Assembly (NCBI GenBank): GCA_038868075.1
Contig: JAWBXB010000007.1
Location: 43,666 to 107,665, forward strand
Direction: 5' to 3'
DNA length: 64,000 nucleotides
DNA from: Candidatus Bathyarchaeia archaeon
GTDB taxonomy: Archaea; Thermoproteota; Bathyarchaeia; Bathyarchaeales; DTEX01
A program made the position numbers and the translations under genes. The notes below the pieces were generated by a model that saw nothing but the letters and a program-made list of their open reading frames with translations, searched no databases and had not been told where the DNA came from. Shown piece after piece: positions 17,471-25,566 of the stretch. Within the stretch, counting starts at the first letter, position 1. The number at the start of each line of letters is the position of its first letter.

Positions 17471-18460
17471 TTATATCACGCCTTTTATCCTTTTAATTTC
17501 ATGGATTAATAATGGAAGGATTTCATATAAATCCCCTATAATAGAGTAGTCTGAAACATTTATTATTGGAGCGGTCGGATCCTTATTCACAGAGATTATG
17601 ATGTCCGAGTATCTCATACCAAAGAGATGCTGAGGCGAACCGGAGATACCGAAAGCTATATAAACTCTCGGCTTAACGCTATTGCCGCTGAACCCAACTT
17701 GATGCTCCTTACCTATCCATCCAGCGTCAACTAGTGGTCTGCTCACACCGACGACCCCACCTAAGAGCTTAGCTAGATCCTCTATGAGCTTAAGATCCTC
17801 CGGCTTCCTAAGACCTCTACCAGCCGCAACAATTATATCCGCTTCGGAGATATTGACTTCATTAGCGCTAATCTTATTTAGAATTTCTATACCCGTATTC
17901 TCTAAAACATCAACCTCTTTCCTTATAATCTCACCTCTCCTTTTAAGATCCATGTCTCTAGGCTTCATTATCTTATATCGAACAGTCGCCATCTGAGGTT
18001 TAGTTTCAGTTTTTATTTGAGCCATAATGTTGCCACTGAAGGCTGGTCTAATCTGTACTAAATTTCCCTCATCATCCAGATCTAGGTCAACGCAGTCGGC
18101 TGTTAAGCCTGTTCTCAAGGCTGCTGCTATTCTTGGCGCCAGACTTCTACCAATTTTAGTTGCTCCAATTAGGAAAATATCCGGCTTTATTTCATTAACA
18201 AGCTTGACTATATTATGCTTATATCTTATGATATCAAAGTCTTTTAGCGATGGATGATCAAATAAGTGAACTCTGTCAGCGCCATAATAAATTAATTCTC
18301 TAGCCTTATCCTCAAGTCTAAAGCCTAAAAGAATAGCACAGAGATTTTTCCTGAGCTTATCGGCAAGCTCCCTACCTTTACCAAGCAATTCATACACTAC
18401 TTTATGTATTTCCCCATCCTCTTGTTCGGCGAAAACTAAAACTCCACATTCTTCACACAT
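17471..18460 (-). CDS. etfA: Electron transfer flavoprotein alpha subunit
   Basis: About 329 residues. The N-terminal half is the alpha/beta ETF domain (GVLVFAEQEDGEIHKVVYEL); the C-terminal FAD domain contains IIVAAGRGLRKPEDL, GVSRPLVDAGWIGKEHQVG, VKPRVYIAFGISGSPQHLFGM and INVSDYSIIGDL. I start at the ATG at 18460 (MCEECGVLVF), six bases after GGGAG; an ATG at 18508 would run into EtfB. It lacks the N-terminal ferredoxin domain found in some bifurcating EtfA proteins such as LctC. It sits between EtfB and the FAD oxidase in one operon. Confidence 0.92.
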   Translation of the reverse strand: MCEECGVLVFAEQEDGEIHKVVYELLGKGRELADKLRKNLCAILLGFRLEDKARELIYYGADRVHLFDHPSLKDFDIIRYKHNIVKLVNEIKPDIFLIGATKIGRSLAPRIAAALRTGLTADCVDLDLDDEGNLVQIRPAFSGNIMAQIKTETKPQMATVRYKIMKPRDMDLKRRGEIIRKEVDVLENTGIEILNKISANEVNISEADIIVAAGRGLRKPEDLKLIEDLAKLLGGVVGVSRPLVDAGWIGKEHQVGFSGNSVKPRVYIAFGISGSPQHLFGMRYSDIIISVNKDPTAPIINVSDYSIIGDLYEILPLLIHEIKRIKGVI

Positions 18461-18470
18461 AAACATCTCC

Positions 18471-19277
18471 CTAATCCAAAATCCTGTTCTCCCTAAGAAT
18501 TTGCACAATTTTTTTAACCGCTTCCTCAGGTCCTCCAGTTATTATCCGACCTCTTCTTTTCTCAGTTATCGGTGTGTAAACTTTTACGACACGCGTCGGT
18601 GAACCTTCAAAGCCAAAATATTCTGGTTCACATATTCCAGATAGGTCATTATAATTCCAAACCGTTATAGGAGAGCGAAGAGCCCTTAGCTTATCTTTTA
18701 AGGTTGGTAGACGTGGATTATTTATATCCTTTGTTACAGTTATTAAAGCTGGCAACTTAAGTCTCATAACATAATTGTTGCGCTCCATTCTCACCGTTAC
18801 TGTTATCTCTTTTTCACTCACATATCCAATATTCTCAACATACGCGGCATGCGGTATACCTAGAAATTCAGCGACTTCCGGACCAACCTGTGCCGTATCA
18901 CCATCAACACTCTTCTCACCACATATTATTAAATCAAATTCACCCACCTTTCTTATGGCTGCGGCGAGAGTATAGGCTGTTGCTAAAGTGTCTGCTCCAG
19001 CAAACTTTTCATCCGATAATAATATGGCTTTATCCGCGCCCCTTGCGAGCGCATCTCTAAGCGTATCTATAGCTTGCATTGGCCCCATACTTATGGCAGT
19101 TACAGAGCCCCCAATTTTCTCTTTTATTTGAACAGCTGCCTCTAGAGCATTTAGGTCGAATGGATTTGTCTCCGCTTTAGCTGAACTTCTATCTAAACGA
19201 CCCTTTTCATAATCAAACTTAACTTTTTCAATTTCTGGAACTTGTTTTATGAGAACTATTATTTTCAATGTTATCAC
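18471..19277 (-). CDS. etfB: Electron transfer flavoprotein beta subunit
   Basis: A 268-residue EtfB/FixA. Landmarks are IVLIKQVPEIEKVKFD at the N-terminus, the NPFDLNALEAAVQIKE segment, GADKAILLSD, DLIICGEKSVDGDTAQVGPEVAEFLGIPHA (the AMP/FAD phosphate loop) and VRMERNNYVMRLKLPALITVTKDINNPR. The phosphate-binding loop and presence of a partner FAD oxidase favour an electron-bifurcating type, which binds FAD rather than AMP in EtfB, but sequence alone does not decide. First gene of the Etf-oxidase operon. Confidence 0.92.
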   Translation of the reverse strand: MITLKIIVLIKQVPEIEKVKFDYEKGRLDRSSAKAETNPFDLNALEAAVQIKEKIGGSVTAISMGPMQAIDTLRDALARGADKAILLSDEKFAGADTLATAYTLAAAIRKVGEFDLIICGEKSVDGDTAQVGPEVAEFLGIPHAAYVENIGYVSEKEITVTVRMERNNYVMRLKLPALITVTKDINNPRLPTLKDKLRALRSPITVWNYNDLSGICEPEYFGFEGSPTRVVKVYTPITEKRRGRIITGGPEEAVKKIVQILRENRILD

Positions 19278-19328
19278 ACGACAATATCATAAGGGTTTTG
19301 ATTTTTTTGATTTTATTGTATTAATTCT

Positions 19329-20774
19329 TCAGTATGCTCTTGCTATATAAACTACTTTCTTTGCTGCTTGCCCACAAATAACACATGCCCTCTCCGGTTT
19401 CTCTTCCCTGTCAAACCTGTAGCCTCTTATCTCGCCACCAGAAATTTCCCGTATTTTTTCAGCACATTCTATGCTTTCACACCAGCAGACCCTAGCGATC
19501 TTCCTATTCTTGATTATGTCATCTAATGATTGCGCACCATGCGCATCAACGATGAATTCCTCGAGGGTTAAGCGGCTCCTCTCCTCAATATTCCTAAATA
19601 CTTCATCAAATAGATTTTTTATGGCATTTATAGCGTCCTCAAATTTAACGGTTCTTCTCCTCAAGTTAACTCTATCAACAAGGGTTATTTTCCGCTCTGC
19701 CCGATCTAGTGGTCCAACTTCAACCCTAACAGGTACACCAAACATCTCCCAATAATAAAATTTCTCTCCAGGAGTCTTATCCTCTGATTCGTCTAAGTGA
19801 ACCCTTATTCCTTCACGCTTAATCATCTCGTATACTTCTTTAGCGTAGGCATTGACCTCCTCGGCAACCTCCCTATAAATTATTGGGATTATTACTACTT
19901 GTATTGGCGCAACTTCAGGCGGTAGAATAAGCCCGCGATCGTCACTATGCTGGGCTATTATGGCTGCTAAAACGCGGCTTACTCCGAAACCATAGCATGT
20001 CTGTATAACATATTTGTGGCTTCCATCAACATCCTCATAAGTTATCTCAAATGCTCTAGCAAAATTATCGCCAAGGTTATGCACTGTTCCTATCTGGTTC
20101 ACTCTTCCATCAGGATTCCATGCATCAAATGCGATTGAATAAACTGCTCCGGCAAACTTATCGAAGTCAGGCCGCCTAAGTATTAGGTAGCTAAGACCCA
20201 AGCGCTTGAAGACATGATCGTAAATTCCCACAACTTCTCTCACGTGTTCCTCAGCTTCATCCCAACCTCTATGAGCCGTATGCCCCTCATTCCAGAGGAA
20301 CTCACGCATCCTAAATAATGGTCTAGTTGCTTTAGTCTCATACCTGTAAATTGTGACGCTTTGATAGATTTTAAGCGGTAAATCAGCGTGAGATCTAATC
20401 CACAGTGTAAACATAGGGTACATTGCCGTCTCAGACGTTGGTCTCAGGAGGAGTTTTTTATCTAGCTCCCTATCACCAGCATGTGTAATCCAAAAAACCT
20501 CTGATCCGAAGCCTTTGATATGCTCAGCCTCTTTTGCAAACATATCTTCAGGTATTGCTACTGGGAAGAGCATGGGGACGTGACCAGTCTCATCAAGCTT
20601 TTGCTCCAGTATCTCCAGTATTTTCTTAATTATTTTGAAGCCCCAGGTCTTATATACAGCGAAGCCCTTAACTGGATATCTATTGTCTAAAATCTCAGCG
20701 TTAAACAATATTTCATCAAACCATTCACTGAAATTCTCAAACTTCCTCAATGACCTCTTCTCCATAACCATCAT
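19329..20774 (-). CDS. proS: Prolyl-tRNA synthetase (archaeal/eukaryal type)
   Basis: A 481-residue class II synthetase charging tRNA-Pro. Motif 2 region is TKATRPLFRMREFLWNEGHTAH, preceded by RPTSETAMYPMFTLWIRSHADLPLKIYQ; the motif 3 region includes QTCYGFGVSRVLAAIIAQHSDDRGLILP. The anticodon-binding domain follows, and the C-terminal zinc-binding extension of the archaeal-type enzyme is present (CWCESIECAEKI...ACVICGQ). There is no bacterial editing insertion. Length is typical. Transcribed alone, divergent from aIF2-beta. Confidence 0.95.
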   Translation of the reverse strand: MMVMEKRSLRKFENFSEWFDEILFNAEILDNRYPVKGFAVYKTWGFKIIKKILEILEQKLDETGHVPMLFPVAIPEDMFAKEAEHIKGFGSEVFWITHAGDRELDKKLLLRPTSETAMYPMFTLWIRSHADLPLKIYQSVTIYRYETKATRPLFRMREFLWNEGHTAHRGWDEAEEHVREVVGIYDHVFKRLGLSYLILRRPDFDKFAGAVYSIAFDAWNPDGRVNQIGTVHNLGDNFARAFEITYEDVDGSHKYVIQTCYGFGVSRVLAAIIAQHSDDRGLILPPEVAPIQVVIIPIIYREVAEEVNAYAKEVYEMIKREGIRVHLDESEDKTPGEKFYYWEMFGVPVRVEVGPLDRAERKITLVDRVNLRRRTVKFEDAINAIKNLFDEVFRNIEERSRLTLEEFIVDAHGAQSLDDIIKNRKIARVCWCESIECAEKIREISGGEIRGYRFDREEKPERACVICGQAAKKVVYIARAY

Positions 20775-20889
20775 TTATTATTGCCTTTGACAAGAACCTA
20801 TAAATTTTATCCGCACCATTAAATATCTTTCTTCCGGTAAGTTTTTAGATGCTGAAAACTTAAATACTTATATTGGGAAGTGTTTAGAC

Positions 20890-21303
20890 ATGAGCGAACT
20901 TAGATATGAAGAGATGCTAGAAGAGGCATATAAGAAGCTTCCCTCAGAAGTTTTTAAACGTGAGAGGCTTGAGGTCCCCAAAGCCTCATGTACAACCTTT
21001 GGTTCAAGAACATTCTTAAACAACTTTATGGAGATATGCAACATATTAAATAGAGATCCAAACCACGTATTGAGATACTTGTCTAGGGAAATAGCTACTT
21101 CAGGGGCAATCGAGGGCTCTAGGGCTGTTTTTCAGGGAAAATTTGAATGTGAAACCTTAGATAGGCTTATTAGGCGATATATGGATGAGTTCGTTATATG
21201 CCCCATTTGCAAGAGACCTGATACAAAAATTATTAAAGAGAAGAGACTTAACTTCTTAGTGTGCGAGGCTTGCGGGGCAAAATCGCCAGTTAGACGTATA
21301 TGA
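20890..21303 (+). CDS. eif2b: Translation initiation factor aIF2 beta subunit
   Basis: A 137-residue subunit of the heterotrimeric factor that brings initiator tRNA to the ribosome. It shows the N-terminal helix (YEEMLEEAYKKLP), the central domain TTFGSRTFLNNFMEICNILNRDPNHVLRYL, GSRAVFQGKF and the C-terminal zinc ribbon CPICKRPDTKI...CEACGAKSPVR. The length matches archaeal aIF2-beta. It leads a small operon with the DUF424 gene and a tiny membrane protein gene; aIF2-beta next to DUF424 is, as far as I recall, a recurring pairing in archaea. Confidence 0.94.
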   Translation: MSELRYEEMLEEAYKKLPSEVFKRERLEVPKASCTTFGSRTFLNNFMEICNILNRDPNHVLRYLSREIATSGAIEGSRAVFQGKFECETLDRLIRRYMDEFVICPICKRPDTKIIKEKRLNFLVCEACGAKSPVRRI

Positions 21304-21331
21304 TTGACGGCGTATGAAGAAGGAATAAACA

Positions 21332-21631
21332 TTGGATGTATATGTTAAGATTACGAGATGGGGGCGACATACGCTTCTAGCGGTCTGTGATACTGATATA
21401 CTTGGAAAAAAATATGAAAAGGATGGAGTAGTCTTTGAGATCAAAGAAGAATTCTATAATGGCTATAAAACAAGTATTGAGGAGGCTCTAGCATTAATTG
21501 AGCAATCAACGATTGTCAACCTATGCGGAAGGAAAATTGTTAAGAAGGCTATTGAGAGAGGATATGTCCATCCAGAAGCAATATATGAAATCTGCGGAGT
21601 TCTACACGCACAAATAATAAGAATGGTATAA
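21332..21631 (+). CDS. DUF424 family protein
   Basis: A 99-residue protein matching archaeal DUF424: MDVYVKITRWGRHTLLAVCD, LGKKYEKDGVVFEIKEEFY and a central AIEEA-type helix followed by ATIVNLCGRK-like STIVNLCGRKIVKKAIERG. The function of DUF424 is not established; its frequent position beside translation genes suggests a role there. It starts with TTG at 21332, with AGAAGGAA upstream. The upstream aIF2-beta stop is 28 bases away. Confidence 0.85.
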   Translation: MDVYVKITRWGRHTLLAVCDTDILGKKYEKDGVVFEIKEEFYNGYKTSIEEALALIEQSTIVNLCGRKIVKKAIERGYVHPEAIYEICGVLHAQIIRMV

Positions 21632-21649
21632 ACGCCAGGAGAACCAAAA

Positions 21650-21793
21650 ATGGATTTCGAAGAAAAGAGAATAATAGCCCTACTAATACTCCTAATAGGA
21701 CTAACAACGCTCATAGCAGGGATAGTAACAGGCCAAATAGACTACTTAATAAACTTTCTCAAGAAAGTATTTGAGGTCTCAACAGGATTCTAA
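21650..21793 (+). CDS. Small single-span membrane protein (47 aa)
   Basis: An ATG at 21650, eleven bases after CAGGAG, opens a 47-residue frame ending in TAA at 21791-21793. It encodes a charged start (MDFEEKR), one strong membrane helix (IIALLILLIGLTTLIAGIV) and an amphipathic tail (DYLINFLKKVFEV). The gene is only 18 bases after DUF424 and in the same direction, so it is probably translated from the aIF2-beta transcript. I do not recognise the family; it does not look like Sec61-beta or SecE. Confidence 0.6.
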   Translation: MDFEEKRIIALLILLIGLTTLIAGIVTGQIDYLINFLKKVFEVSTGF

Positions 21794-21843
21794 AAAGAAA
21801 ATTTATTACAAGGAAAATGTAAAAATCTAATTTGAAGGTCAAT

Positions 21844-21917
21844 GCCGGGGTGGCCGAGTGGCTAGGCGGCGGGCTGCAGACCCGCTGACATGGGTTCAAA
21901 TCCCGTCCCCGGCTCCA
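21844..21917 (+). tRNA. tRNA-Cys (GCA)
   Basis: A complete cloverleaf: acceptor GCCGGGG/CCCCGGC, D-arm GCC...GGC, anticodon stem GCGGG/CCCGC with loop CTGCAGA (anticodon GCA), T-stem ATGGG/CCCGT with loop TTCAAAT. The discriminator is U, the identity base for cysteine, and CCA is encoded (21915-21917). No intron. Confidence 0.96.
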
Positions 21918-21922
21918 GTTCT

Positions 21923-21937
21923 CCGGGTTCAAGTCCC
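21923..21937 (+). repeat. T-arm-like fragment just after tRNA-Cys
   Basis: CCGGGTTCAAGTCCC resembles the T-stem and loop of a tRNA (GGGTTCAA..CCC) and lies six bases after the CCA of tRNA-Cys. It is a partial, inexact copy of the same region of tRNA-Cys. It could be the trace of an integration event in the tRNA, a decayed second tRNA, or chance. Confidence 0.3.
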
Positions 21938-22025
21938 TTTTCATATCCCTCTTTTTAAGTTGGGGAAAGTAAGCTTCCTAGACCACCTCCTCAGCCTCAG
22001 CACTTTATTGGCGCCCTTCGCCAGC

Positions 22026-22498
22026 TTTTTAAGGGAAACTCCGGTGGTTATTGTCGGCTGCGGGAATCAGAGGGCTTCCCTAATTCTTCAAGATGGTTTA
22101 TGGTTGATGTTGCGATAGCTATGCAGAACATGGTTTTGGCTGCGACGGCTGAGGGGCTTGGGACATGCTGGGTCGGCAGCTTCAATGAGGAGGAGGTTAA
22201 AGAAATGCTTAGGATACCAGACGATCATCAGGCAGTAGCCCTACTTGCCCTAGGATACCCATATAAAGGGACGGACATTCAGGGCAGAATACCCCATTTA
22301 ATTAGGAGGCGCAAGAATCTGGAGGAGATAGTTAGCTTCGAGGAATTTGGAAAGAAAAACCTAACCTTTAATAATGCACAATTGCCCTTCAAATTACAAA
22401 TGGTAGAGTGGGACTCGCCCTTACTCAAGCACTTATGTTTCCGCCCGTCTTTGAAGAAATATTTAATTATTAGTCGCCTTTCTCTAGGTTTAATATAA
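22026..22498 (+). pseudogene. Nitroreductase-family relic (5'-truncated, frameshifted)
   Basis: Two frames carry consecutive parts of an FMN nitroreductase. Frame 1 (from about 22026) reads FLRETPVVIVGCGN, the family's central strand. A frame change near 22085-22090 then gives RWFMVDVAIAMQNMVLAA, GLGTCWVGSFNEEEVKEML, ALGYP and the usual ending RRRKNLEEIVSFEEFG, with extra residues before the stop at 22498. The N-terminal FMN-binding part is missing or unrecognisable before 22026. The family reduces nitro compounds or acts as flavin dehalogenase; this copy should be inactive. Confidence 0.75.
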
Positions 22499-22515
22499 AT
22501 ACCTGGGGATAGCTT

Positions 22516-22941
22516 ATGAGGATTAATAAGAGTGAAGTGTTTGTCCTCGTATTGGCTGCTTTGTCTTTTTGTGTTAGCGTTTGCATGTATCCATTGATGC
22601 CCGAATGGATAGCCAGCCACTGGAACGCTAGGGGCGAGGTTGACGGTTACCTCCTAAAGTTCTGGGGTTTATTTCTTCTTCCCCTAATTTTTACCGGCGT
22701 TGTCCTACTTCTCATCGCAGTTCCAAGGATAGATCCCCTGAGGGATAATATTGAGGCATTTAGAAAGTATTATGATGGTTTCATTATACTCTTCTCAATA
22801 TTCCTTTTCTTAATACATTTGCAGGTGATCCTCTGGAATATTGGGGTGAACATAAGCCCGGCTGCTACAGTTCCGGTGGGCGTTGGGCTCCTGTTCTTTT
22901 ATATCGGGATCCTATGCGAGAAATCTAGAATAATCTCTTAA
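22516..22941 (+). pseudogene. SdpI/DUF1648-like membrane protein, C-terminally truncated
   Basis: A 141-residue open frame with a DUF1648 N-terminus (MPEWIASHWNARGEVDGYL, the family's IPxHWNxxGxxDGY motif) and four membrane helices. SdpI-like proteins are about 210 residues and continue with an arginine/tryptophan-rich GIRTPWTLSxExxWxxTHRLGG segment. That segment is absent here, but HTLGGRLREE can be read at 23027-23056 in decayed DNA downstream, so this looks like a gene cut by mutation rather than a short family member. SdpI in Bacillus gives immunity to a toxin; archaeal function is unknown. Confidence 0.6.
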
Positions 22942-23330
22942 TATGACAAATGATCTATCAAGTATTGCGGCTTCATAGGCTTATTTTGGATACTGGTTAG
23001 TTAAACCATACCTCTCGAGAACTTAGCATACTCTTGGGGGAAGACTGAGGGAAGAGGAGGAAGCGAAAATATACGGGAGATATGTGAATAAGTGCTAGCC
23101 TTAACTAAACTTGACTGGAATATACTAAAATCTCAATAATGTTGCCAATAACTCTAAAATACCCTTGAAAAGCAGCAAGACTCACTAAATATTTTTGAAG
23201 GAATAAGGGAAGGCTTAATTGAAATAGCGGATTTTAGATATTTAATGTAGAGGACCTAAATATGTGCTATTAAGTTTAAGTGAGTTAATAGGTGGGTTAG
23301 TAGTAGCAAAAATATGAAGAACTAATGATA
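22942..23330. other. Decayed region, no intact gene
   Basis: Contains the leftover SdpI-like C-terminal fragment (near 23027-23056) and a short plus-strand stretch, DSLNIFEGIREGLIEIADFR, at about 23190-23245 that is protein-like but not assigned. The 3' end of the neighbouring minus-strand glycosylase also appears to have been lost into this region. Confidence 0.45.
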
Positions 23331-24077
23331 TTAATGAGAGGTTGAGTGGATGAGATATGAGAGTATTATAAAATTCCAAGTTTTGCAGAAGCTGCCAAAC
23401 TTATTGTAAACATGGAGCATCTCCCCTATCCTCTCCCCCTGAAGCTTAAGCTTTAAAAATCTCTCGCTTAATTCCTTTGCTAAACGGATTATTTTCTGGA
23501 TCTCATCATGTGAGAGATCGCTCACTTTCCTCTCTGGGTTAACGCCAGCCCTAAAAAGAATTTCGTTCCTTAGTATGTTTCCTATTCCGGCTATAACCGA
23601 TTGATTGAGTAGCACAACACCGATCTTCTCATCTCGGAATTTTATAATACTCTCGTATGCTCGTTCCTCACACCACTCATCGCTCAGCGGGTCGGGACCT
23701 AATTCCATCTTTAACCGTCCTAAAATATGGTTTCCTCGCCCCACCTCAACAATCGGCGCATTATAGACGACAAGCCTCTTACTGCTTCCAGTAAGCACCA
23801 GCCTAGCCATTCTCACAGGTTTAAGGAACGGCTCATCTATATTATAGACATGTATTGCGCCAAACATCATCAAGTGAACCCTTATGACTATATCGCCATC
23901 GAAGAGAAATACGATATTCTTACCAAGAGAATCCGACCTGATAAACCTCCTTCCAACAAGCTCCTCAATAGGGATAAAAATCCTCTTAGACCTTACAGAA
24001 ACATCATTGATAACCTCACCCCTGAAAATATCGCTAACCTTAATGGCGTAAGCTTTAGCCGTGAGTCCCTCAACCAT
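23331..24077 (-). CDS. Fpg/Nei-type DNA glycosylase, 3' end damaged
   Basis: A base-excision repair glycosylase. From the ATG at 24077 the protein starts MVEGLTAKAYAIKVSD; the frame stays open 59 codons further upstream but that part does not look like the family. Catalytic E3 is present, while the usual P2 nucleophile is V. The core shows GKNIVFLFDGDIVIRVHLMMFG, LGPDPL, the H2TH segment NQSVIAGIGNILRNEILFRAG and HVYNKFGSFC, the first cysteine of the zinc finger. The next residues (KTWNFIILSYLIH) do not form the CxxCG...C..C finger, so the DNA-binding finger is lost. It may be a recent pseudogene. Confidence 0.7.
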   Translation of the reverse strand: MVEGLTAKAYAIKVSDIFRGEVINDVSVRSKRIFIPIEELVGRRFIRSDSLGKNIVFLFDGDIVIRVHLMMFGAIHVYNIDEPFLKPVRMARLVLTGSSKRLVVYNAPIVEVGRGNHILGRLKMELGPDPLSDEWCEERAYESIIKFRDEKIGVVLLNQSVIAGIGNILRNEILFRAGVNPERKVSDLSHDEIQKIIRLAKELSERFLKLKLQGERIGEMLHVYNKFGSFCKTWNFIILSYLIHSTSH

Positions 24078-24609
24078 ACTGGAAAAATCATATTTCCTTA
24101 AACTTAAATTTAAAAAAGGCTCCATATATGATTGGATCCCACGGCTAAATAAAATATTAATTATATTGACATATGTAGCGCCAGCAATTACTATTGCTGC
24201 AGCAGTCGCAGCGTTCCTCTTCATAATAAGACGTAGAAGAAGATCTCTTAGCACCTAATTTTTCTTTTTCCGTATACTCTAGTATTAAGCGCCTAATAAA
24301 TGCTACAGTTTGCCATGCACTAGCCTTTTTATAACGGAAAATGACCGCGCTACGTATGAGAATGAAATTAAGTTATGAAAGCGAAGATTGAAATGATATT
24401 ATCGCCATAACTAAAATTGTTCTCATTTTCCTTCTCTTCAAATTCTTAACCAGTAAAGAAAAGATTACAACAAATTCAATCTTATCAGTTTATGCGTACG
24501 TATAGAGAAACAATCTTAACAGCAGCTCTCTGCGTACATCTCCTCTCTGGGAACAAAAATTTTCCTACGGCGCATCAACTGTTGTAGTGGTGAGTGGTCA
24601 TTGTCTAGC
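24078..24609. other. Gene-free stretch
   Basis: If the glycosylase starts at 24077, about 530 bases hold no convincing gene. A hydrophobic minus-strand extension (24078-24254, with an AAAIVIAGATYVNIINI helix) is open in frame with the glycosylase but is probably not part of it. No RNA gene or clear repeat was recognised. Confidence 0.4.
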
Positions 24610-25305
24610 CTATTCAAGCCATGCTTTCAACTTCTCCTTTATTCTTTTCTCTAGGTGCGGGTTTATTTCTATGCCCAAACATCTTCTATTAAGTTTCAAG
24701 CATACCCGCATTGTCGTTCCAGAGCCTAAAACTGGATCTACAACTAAGTCCCTAGGGTTAGATGATGTCATAATGCACCTTTCGACTAGCTCGTCTGGTA
24801 ACTCGTTTCCAGCTGTTTCTTCACCATGATGATATGGTCTCTTTATTATCCAGACGTCCTCTGGATAGTGCTCTGGCTTGTTGAACGTGTAGTCTTCCTC
24901 ATTCTTAACTAGCAGAAGCAGATGGTAGTGGGATGTAACAAACTTCCTTCTAGTAAATACTCCAAACTGGTACTTCCATATGACGTGATTTAGTTGTATG
25001 AACCCAGCATCCTCAACAGCATCTAGGACGTGGCGTAGATTATTCCAGCCTGAGATAAGCCACATGCTCCCATTGGGCTTAAGCGCCCTATAGCACCAAT
25101 CAGCCAAATCTCTAATAAACCTAGGATATTCATCACGAGGAACCTCAACATAAGAGAGAGCGTCAGGAGTTCTGTTGTAAGTGGCGAGATTGCTCCTAAA
25201 CTCTATTCCGAAAGGTGGATCAGCAAAGATTAGATCAGCCTTCTCCCTCAAATTAACATTTCTAAAATCGTCAAAAATGATAACATGTTCATCATCAACC
25301 CTCAA
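24610..25305 (-). CDS. Orphan DNA methyltransferase (N6-adenine/N4-cytosine, beta class)
   Basis: A 231-residue site-specific DNA methyltransferase of the N6_N4_Mtase family. The catalytic motif IV is ADPPFG and precedes the AdoMet-binding motif I (VVDPVLGSGTTMRVCLKL), the circular order of the beta class. GSMWLISGWNNLRHVL and YKFGVFTRR-like WKYQFGVFTRRKFVTSHYH fill the expected middle region. DPPF favours N6-adenine. No restriction endonuclease or specificity gene is adjacent, so it is likely an orphan methylase. The frame starts with TTG at 25305; it is open a further 14 codons upstream without a standard start. Confidence 0.85.
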   Translation of the reverse strand: MRVDDEHVIIFDDFRNVNLREKADLIFADPPFGIEFRSNLATYNRTPDALSYVEVPRDEYPRFIRDLADWCYRALKPNGSMWLISGWNNLRHVLDAVEDAGFIQLNHVIWKYQFGVFTRRKFVTSHYHLLLLVKNEEDYTFNKPEHYPEDVWIIKRPYHHGEETAGNELPDELVERCIMTSSNPRDLVVDPVLGSGTTMRVCLKLNRRCLGIEINPHLEKRIKEKLKAWLE

Positions 25306-25566
25306 AACCTTATCGAATTTAGACTCAAATCTTATCAGAGATCTTCACCTATCTCACAACTTATATTTACTTCACTCTTTAATTTTCCCTTTTATTATCG
25401 CAAAGATTTCAATTCGGATTGGACTTTTCAGCAATAAATTTAATATCCAAAGCAATGAAGACTCATTTATTCAAGAGGTACGTTCTTAATGGAAGACACA
25501 ATTAGCCTTTAAATTAGGGACATTTATAAACAGGTAACACTATTATATGCGGATGTTGATTTAAAT

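Noticed and set aside
21923-21937. A second complete tRNA gene after tRNA-Cys
   Set aside because: Only a T-arm-like piece is present; no acceptor, D- or anticodon arm can be folded around it.
24078-24254. Hydrophobic N-terminal extension of the Nei/Fpg glycosylase
   Set aside because: The family protein starts at its MxEG motif, whose residue 1-3 must be at the N-terminus for catalysis, so the upstream open frame is probably untranslated or unrelated.
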